A stretch of DNA of 49,979 bases from Clostridiales bacterium. Its GTDB lineage: Bacteria > Bacillota > Clostridia > Christensenellales > Aristaeellaceae. A program made the position numbers and the translations under genes. The notes under the pieces are model-generated. The model did not search any database. It was not told the origin of the DNA and was given only the letters and a program-made list of their open reading frames with translations. The stretch is taken from contig SFFC01000020.1 in the NCBI GenBank assembly GCA_004556985.1, positions 1-49,979 of the forward strand, read 5' to 3'. Positions 40,976 to 47,200 of the stretch are shown piece after piece; within the stretch, counting starts at the first letter, position 1, and every line of letters starts with the position of its first letter.

Positions 40976-41004
40976 ATTATAGGGAGGAAAGCGAGGCTTG
41001 TCAA
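40976..41004 (-). promoter_or_regulatory. Perfect-consensus leftward sigma-A promoter, antisense to the upstream-lying gene
   Basis: TTGACA (40999-41004) and TATAAT (40976-40981) are both perfect and are separated by exactly 17 bp. Transcription would run leftward, antisense through the 40333-40956 gene, and reach rmuC after a leader of roughly 740 nt. Confidence 0.85.
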
Positions 41005-41031
41005 CGCAGGAATCTCTCCCAAACGAATGAA

Positions 41032-41078
41032 CCCCATACGGCGCAGAAAGCCTTCCTGTGCCGTATGGGGATTGTTTT
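41032..41078 (+). terminator. Rho-independent terminator between convergent genes
   Basis: An 11-bp perfect stem CCCCATACGGC/GCCGTATGGGG is extended by four more pairs, one of them G-U (41032-41046 with 41056-41070). ATTGTTTT follows on the plus strand. It ends the membrane protein gene and overlaps the stop codon of the LCP gene. In the minus direction the T-tract is weak. Confidence 0.88.
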
Positions 41079-41991
41079 AATTGTAGATAAACGCGTGCAG
41101 CTCCTGCGTGCACTGCTCAAGATCTGCGATGACCTTCGAGGTGCCGTCGCCGCTCTCATAGTGGTAATGCCCCTCGGAGGGGATCGAGAGCGTGCTAATG
41201 TCGCTGATGCCGTTGTCAAGGATCGCCATGGCGAGGTTCATCATGTCCAGAAGCTCGATATTCGTGTCGACATAGCTCAGGGCGGTCGTCATGAAGGCGA
41301 GCATCTCCTCCATTGAGCAGCTCTTGATCTTCTTGAACATCGCCGCGAGCAGCTTTCTCTGGCGATTGGTGCGCCCGAAGTCGTTGTCGAGCTTGCGGAT
41401 GCGGGCGTAGGCCAGCGCCTGCGCGCCGCAGAGCGTCGCGGAGGTCGCGCCGCTGGGGATCTTTTTGATCTCCGCCGTGCCGTAGCCCGGGTCTGCCGTG
41501 TTGTTGATGGTGCCGGCCTCGCCCTTCTCCAGCTCGATCGTCACGCCGCCCAGCGCGTCGACGATATCCGCCACCCCGTAGAAATTGATCGAGATATACT
41601 GGCTGATGTTCATGTCAAACCGGCGGTTGATCGTCTGCATCACCAGGTTTGGCCCGCCGTAGGTATGGGCGGCGTTGAGCTTGTTCATGTGCCCGTTGTC
41701 ACCCATCTCCACCCAGAGGTCGCGGGCCAGGGAGGTCAGCTTGATCTCCCCGCCCTGCTGATCGATCGAGCAGATCATCATCGTGTCCGACCGGCCGGAG
41801 GCGAGGTCGTCGCCGCGTGTGTCCGTGCCGATGAGCAGGATGTTGACGTAGCGCTCGTCAAGCCCCTGCGTCACGCTCAAATCGCCGTCCGCGACGGGCA
41901 TGCTGTATTCCGCCGGCGCAGCGGCGGGCAGCATCACCGCCAGCAGCAGCGCCGTCAGCAGAGCCGCCGCCCTCAAAAACCGTGATTTCAT
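41077..41991 (-). CDS. LytR-CpsA-Psr (LCP) family glycopolymer transferase
   Basis: 304 residues: a signal-anchor (about 5-25) and an extracytoplasmic LCP domain. LCP enzymes attach capsule, teichoic acid or related glycopolymers from undecaprenyl diphosphate to peptidoglycan. Typical blocks are NILLIGTDTRGDDLASGRSD, LTSLARDLWVEM, MNKLNAAHTYGGPNLVMQTI and YARIRKLDNDFGRTNRQR, which together hold the polyprenyl-phosphate-binding arginines. The start is ATG 41991, which overlaps the stop of the CpsB-type phosphatase gene (ATGA) and has GGAGG upstream. With the adjacent kinase and phosphatase it forms a capsule regulation and attachment set without glycosyltransferases in the window. Confidence 0.92.
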   Translation of the reverse strand: MKSRFLRAAALLTALLLAVMLPAAAPAEYSMPVADGDLSVTQGLDERYVNILLIGTDTRGDDLASGRSDTMMICSIDQQGGEIKLTSLARDLWVEMGDNGHMNKLNAAHTYGGPNLVMQTINRRFDMNISQYISINFYGVADIVDALGGVTIELEKGEAGTINNTADPGYGTAEIKKIPSGATSATLCGAQALAYARIRKLDNDFGRTNRQRKLLAAMFKKIKSCSMEEMLAFMTTALSYVDTNIELLDMMNLAMAILDNGISDISTLSIPSEGHYHYESGDGTSKVIADLEQCTQELHAFIYN

Positions 41992-42677
41992 GCCTTTCTT
42001 TCCTCCCGAAGGGCCCTGAGCGCCGCAGAAAGCCGGTTCTCCCGCGGCCATTCGCCGTGAAAGGTGCGGTATGCGCGCTCAAAGGTGTCATAATGCTCAG
42101 GCCTGTGCGCATCCGAGGCCACATAGGAGACCATGCCCTCGCGAAGCAGGCGACGTGCCGTCTTCCGCTCTGCGCTCAGCGGCCGGGCCAGAAGCCCGCC
42201 CGCATCCACCTGCAGCTCACAGCCCAGGTCGGTCATCGCCTGCGCAATGCCGAAGTCCCGCTGAATATAGAGATACCGCTCGGGATGCGCAATGATGGGC
42301 AGGTAGCCGTTGTCCATGAGCTCGCTGACCACGCCCTCCCAGCCGGGCATCAGGTATTCGTTGCCGAATTCGAGCAGCAGGCATCGCGTGGAGCCCAGGC
42401 AGAAATTATTTAGCTCCGCCGTACCCGCCTTGAGAATGGCGCGGTAGTTGAATTCGCAGCCCATGCTCAGCGGAAAGCCGTAGCGATGCGCGAGCGCCCG
42501 GGTGCGCAGAAACGGCTTCCGGTTGAAGTCCTGATCCCGGGGATCGTACACATGCGGCGTGCAGATGATCGAGGTCACGCCGGCCTCCCTGGCGCGGCGC
42601 AGCATGTCATGGGTCATCACCTCGCTGACAGACCCGTCGTCCACGCCGGGGAGAATATGCACATGCATATCGATCAT
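41988..42677 (-). CDS. cpsB: CpsB/YwqE-type PHP protein-tyrosine phosphatase
   Basis: 229 residues, a PHP-fold manganese-dependent phosphatase. The opening MIDMHVHILPGVDDGS is the family signature (HxH plus the D of DDGS), and CTPHVYDP, the glutamate in GCEFNYRAIL, IIAHPERY and VASDAHRP supply the other metal ligands. These enzymes dephosphorylate the tyrosine-rich tail of the cognate BY-kinase and so tune polysaccharide length or export. The partner kinase is encoded 55 nt upstream. AGGGTGAAGCG stands before the ATG, and the stop overlaps the LCP start by 4 nt. Confidence 0.92.
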   Translation of the reverse strand: MIDMHVHILPGVDDGSVSEVMTHDMLRRAREAGVTSIICTPHVYDPRDQDFNRKPFLRTRALAHRYGFPLSMGCEFNYRAILKAGTAELNNFCLGSTRCLLLEFGNEYLMPGWEGVVSELMDNGYLPIIAHPERYLYIQRDFGIAQAMTDLGCELQVDAGGLLARPLSAERKTARRLLREGMVSYVASDAHRPEHYDTFERAYRTFHGEWPRENRLSAALRALREERKA

Positions 42678-42732
42678 CGCTTCACCCTACCTGTTCTCCG
42701 GATTGCGCCCGGCAAACAGGCGGCCTTCCCGC

Positions 42733-44184
42733 TCAGTTTCCGTCCTCCCGGTATTCTTCCTCGTCGTCCCCGCCGGTGTGGCTTGTCAGCTCGCGAGTCG
42801 AGCGGCGCTCTTCCTTGTGCTGGCTGCCATAGCGGTAATACTTGTTGTAGTAGTAGCTCTTCTGACGGTGCTGGACGAAGTTGAACGCGATGCCCAGCAG
42901 CTGCGCCTTGACCTGATGCAGCTGGTCGAGCACCTTCTGCAGCTCCTTGCGGTCCACGCGGCCGTCCGCGACGATGACCACCGTACCATCCGTCTTCGCC
43001 GCCAGCGATGCCGCGTCGATGAACATGCCCAGCGGGCAGGTGTCAAAGACCACGAGGTCAAAGTACTGGCGCGTCTCCTCCAGGAAGCGGTCAAACGGCG
43101 CGAGGCTCGCGTTGACGCCGATGCGATGACAGCTGTCCATGAAAAAGAGGTTGGGGGTTCCGGTCTTGGAGACGACCTCCTGCAGCGTCGCGCCGCCGTT
43201 GAGGTAGTCCATGATGTCCCGCTTGTTGCGACGGCCGAGGTAGCGGCCCAGCATCGGGGAACGGTAGTCCATGTCCACGAGCAGAACGCGCTTGCCCTGT
43301 GCCGCCCATTCGCAGGCCAGCATCAGGGAGACGGAGCTCTTGCCCTCCTTGGGCGTGGTCGAGGTGACGGTCAGCGTGCGCAGCTCCCGGCCCATCGCGG
43401 CGAACTCGATATTCAGCGCGAGCTTGCGGATGCTCTCCTGTGTGTGCTCCGAGACGCACTGAAGCAGGTTGCTCTCCCTCGACCTGTGCTTCTTGAGGAA
43501 GGCGTCCATTTCTTTCTTGTAGCCCGAGATGTTGGAGAGCACGTTGACCTGGAATTTGACCTCCGCGTTGCTGTCGGCGCGCACCTTGGTGTTGAGCACC
43601 TCCAGCGCGACGACCGCCGCAATCACCAGCGCCATCGCGCCGAAGAACGCGAGGAAGACGAGCCGCTCGCGGCCGCCGTTGGAGGGATAGGTCGGCAGCG
43701 TCGCCTCTGAGGCAATGCTCACGGAATCCGACTGCAGCAGGTTGCGGATGTACTCCGTGAACACCTGCGCAAGCGTGTTGGCCGCCACCATGCTCATCTG
43801 CGGATCCCAGCTCGTGACGCCGATGTTGATGATTCGGGTGTCCTGCACGGCGCTGACGGAAATCGACGCGCCGCCCGGCCAATAGGGCCATCCCAGCCTG
43901 TTGCAGGTCTCGCTCAGAACGTCCTGCGTCTGAATCAGCTCCTTGTAGTCGCTGACGAAGTAGGCGCTCGAGGAGAGGTCGTAGCGGGTTGTGCCGGTCG
44001 AATCGACATAGTCAAACAGTGTGTACAGCTTGACCTGCGCCGTGTAGACATCGATCGTGCAGTTTGCCACATACCAGTTCGCGAGAATCGCCACCAGGAT
44101 CGGGATCACGATGATGAGGACCAGCCTGCGCTTGAGGGCCTTGAGAATGTCGTTGATCGACAAGCCCAGTTCTTCTTCTTGCAC
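42733..44184 (-). CDS. Fused Wzz-type chain-length domain and BY-family tyrosine autokinase
   Basis: 483 residues in one chain. A Wzz/CapA part with two membrane spans (about 20-40 and 177-197) and the proline motif ATLPTYP near the second span precedes a cytoplasmic kinase. The kinase has Walker A TPKEGKSSVS (about 276-286), Walker A' LLVDMDYRSPML and Walker B VVFDTCPLG. A tyrosine cluster (KSYYYNKYYRYG) near the C-terminus is the autophosphorylation site. In most Firmicutes these two parts are separate proteins (CapA/CapB, CpsC/CpsD), so the fusion is notable. AGGAG is 8 nt before GTG 44184, which I prefer; GTG 44193 abuts the Shine-Dalgarno. It starts 56 nt after the giant repeat gene. Confidence 0.9.
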   Translation of the reverse strand: MQEEELGLSINDILKALKRRLVLIIVIPILVAILANWYVANCTIDVYTAQVKLYTLFDYVDSTGTTRYDLSSSAYFVSDYKELIQTQDVLSETCNRLGWPYWPGGASISVSAVQDTRIINIGVTSWDPQMSMVAANTLAQVFTEYIRNLLQSDSVSIASEATLPTYPSNGGRERLVFLAFFGAMALVIAAVVALEVLNTKVRADSNAEVKFQVNVLSNISGYKKEMDAFLKKHRSRESNLLQCVSEHTQESIRKLALNIEFAAMGRELRTLTVTSTTPKEGKSSVSLMLACEWAAQGKRVLLVDMDYRSPMLGRYLGRRNKRDIMDYLNGGATLQEVVSKTGTPNLFFMDSCHRIGVNASLAPFDRFLEETRQYFDLVVFDTCPLGMFIDAASLAAKTDGTVVIVADGRVDRKELQKVLDQLHQVKAQLLGIAFNFVQHRQKSYYYNKYYRYGSQHKEERRSTRELTSHTGGDDEEEYREDGN

Positions 44185-44223
44185 GGTTTTCACTCCTATT
44201 CTCTATGTGTATATCGTCATGCT

Positions 44224-44238
44224 CCGGGCTCATCCCGG
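44224..44238. other. Small hairpin between the giant repeat gene and the BY-kinase gene
   Basis: CCGGG and CCCGG pair around a 5-nt loop just after the stop of the giant gene. No T-tract follows, so read-through into the kinase gene is expected and the two genes may share a transcript. Confidence 0.35.
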
Positions 44239-44240
44239 AA

Positions 44241-47200
44241 TCAGGGAATCTGAACACGGTTGAGGTTGAATTTCTTCTCCTCGACCAGGCTGCCGTCCGC
44301 GTCGTAGCTGCGTTCGATCCTCGCGACGCCGTCCGCATTGTTTGTGCCCCAGCCGTCTGCGCCGTAATACGTCTCTGCCGTCACGCGGCTGTTCGCGTCA
44401 TACTCGTAGGCCACCTCGGCATAGCCCTTCACGCCGTCAACCTTTGTCTCCCCGTCCGCGAGGAGGTAGACCTCCTGCGTCACGCGGTTCATCAGATCGC
44501 GCGTATAGCGGACAACCTGATAGCCGCCTGCCGTGGTGACGGGGTTCCTCTGTGCGTCCATAAAATGCTCCTCGCGCACGCGGGACATGCTGTCGTAGAC
44601 GTATTCAACGCGGGTATAGCCATCGGAGGTGACCATCGGCTCGCCTCCGGCATCCAGGCTGACGCGCGCGCTGACCAGGTTGTCCTCGCCGTATTCCATG
44701 CGCACCTGCAGGCTGCCGTTGGCGCTCGCCATCGGGTTGCCGGCAGCGTCGATGTATTTTTCCAGCACGGGCCGCCCGGAGCTGTCCACGACGATGTCCT
44801 TGGCCTCGTAGCCGTCCATGCAGGCCACCGGGCTGCCGTCTCCCAGGAAATAGCCCTCCCAGATGACGTTGCCGCTCGCGTCATACTCCATGCGCTTGAC
44901 CTCGTAGCCGCCCGCCTGGCGCACGGGGCTGCCCGCGGCGTCAAAATACCGCTCCTCGGTCACGCGGCCCGCCCAGTCGCAGACGTAGGTCGCGCTGGCA
45001 TAGCCGCCCTTCCAGACGACGGGCTGACCGTCGCTGCCGAAATACTGCTCCGCGATCAGGCCGCCGTTTTCGTTGTACTGCGCCGTTCTGCCCGCAAAGC
45101 CGTAGCTGATGACGTAGAGCTGTCCGTCCTCCCCGAAAAACGCCTCGCGCGTCAGGTTGCCGTTTTCGTTGTACGTCCGTTCGGAGTAGGCCTCGCCGAA
45201 ACTGCCCCTGCCGTATTCGCCGTCCGTCTTGTAATAGCCCGTGCGGATGCAGTTGCCGTCGGCGTCGTAGGCGTATTGCAGCAGCGCGTAGGTGCTCGCA
45301 TAGTCGCAGGTTTCGCCCTTCTCGTTCTGATGGCGAATCTCCAGCACGTGGCCCTGTGCATCGTAGACGTAGAGCTCCTGCGCGTAGCCGTAGGAGGAGA
45401 CGATTAGCTCGCCGGCGGGATCAAGGAAATTGACCTCCGTGACGCGGTCGTGCTCGTCGTAGGCATAGGTGACCTGCGCAAAGCGCAGGTTGCCGAAGGT
45501 CGGCTCGCCCTTCTCGTTCAGGCTGACGATCGACAGGCGGTTGCCATGCGCGTCATAGGTGATGCGCTGGCCGCAGTAGCCCGTCTGCGTCTTGATGGGG
45601 TTGCCGTCCGTCCCGTAATACCAGAGCTCCGTCAGCCTGTCGTGGTCGTCATAGGTATAGCGGATCGCCCATGCTATGCGCTGATGGAGCACGGGCTCCC
45701 CCGCCGCGCCGTAATAGGCCTCCATAAGCAGGTTGCCCCGCGCATCGTATTCCAGAGCCACCTGCGCATATTCGCCGTTGATCAGCGCCGGCTGCTGCAC
45801 ATGGTCGTAGAACGAAATCCTTGTCGCGTTCCCGTTGGCATCGTATTCGTAAAGCACATAGGCATAGCCGCCGTAGCCGTTGATCAGATTGAGGTTCTCG
45901 TCGAGATAAGCCTCCTTGAGCAGGTTGCCCTGCGCATCATACTGCCTGTCCAGCACGGCATAGCCGTAATCCGTCACAACCAGCGCGCCGTCCTCGCCGT
46001 AATAGCGCGCCTGCGTCCGGTTTCCGTTCAGGTCATAGCTGTACTCCGCTGCGGCATAGCCGGCGCGGATGTTCATCGGCGCGCCGTCCGTGCCCAGCCA
46101 GGCCTCGCGCACGATGTTGCCCGCCGCGTCGTAAGCCGTCTGCCTGGCCGCATAGCCGCCTGTCGCCAGGCAGAGCGCGCCGGTCTCGTCGTAATAGCCG
46201 ACGTAGGTCTGCCGCCTGAGCTCGTCATAGCCATAGCGCGTGATCGAGAAGCCGTTCGTGCCCAGCATCGGCTGGCCCTCCTGATCGAGGTAGGCCATCT
46301 CAGTGGCAAGCCCCTCCTCCGTCCTGACCGTGCGGATCATCCACGCGCCGTCCGTCATGCGACAGGCCTCGCCGACGCGGTTGTACACCCGCTCCCAGCA
46401 GGTCAGCCCGTCGTCCGACCAGGCCGTCTCGATGACGGCGTAGCCCATGTTCAGATTGACCAGCTCGCCGTCCGCGCCCAGGTAGCGCATGCTCGTGCGG
46501 CGGTTTTTGGCGTCATAGGTGTACTGAATCTGGGCAAAGCCCGCGGAGAGCACGGTCGGATAGTGCCTCGCGTCCAGGTAGCTCTCCAGCGTCACATTGC
46601 CCGCCGCGTCGTATGTCCTTGAAATCGCCGCATAGCCGTCCGAGATCACGCAGGGCTCATCCAGATCGTCATAATACGCGACCAGCGTCTGGTTACCCCG
46701 CCCGTCGTACGCATAGCGCACACAGGCGTAGCCCGAGGCAAGCTGGATCGCCGCGCCGTCCGCGCCCAGATAGCGCTCCAGGAGGACGTGGTTGTCCGCG
46801 TCATAGGCGTATTGCACGCCGGCGTAGCCCGACGAGGCGACGGTCAAAAGGCCTGCTTCGTCGCGGTAGCGCAGCTCGGTCACGCGGTTCTGCGCGTCAT
46901 AGTCGCGCTCCACGCAGGCATAGCCGTCCGGAATGCGCACGGCGTTGCCCCAGCCGTCCAGGAAGCACTCCCGGATGACGTTGTTCCTGTCGTCGTACTC
47001 AAACGTCCGCTGTCCGTAGCAGCCCAGCAGCGCCGACGCTGCCCCATCCGCGCCGTAATAGCTCTCGCGGATGACCCGCCCGCGCGCATCGTAGGCATAG
47101 GCGATGGACGCATAGCCCTCGGAGATCACCACGCCCTGCCCGATTGTGTCCTGATAGGCGCGCAGCGTGACGCGGCCGTATGCGTCGTATTGCGTCTCCA

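Noticed and set aside
40231..41037. N-terminal extension of the rmuC reading frame
   Set aside because: The extension is antisense to another gene. The ATG at 40230 starts the membrane anchor typical of RmuC.
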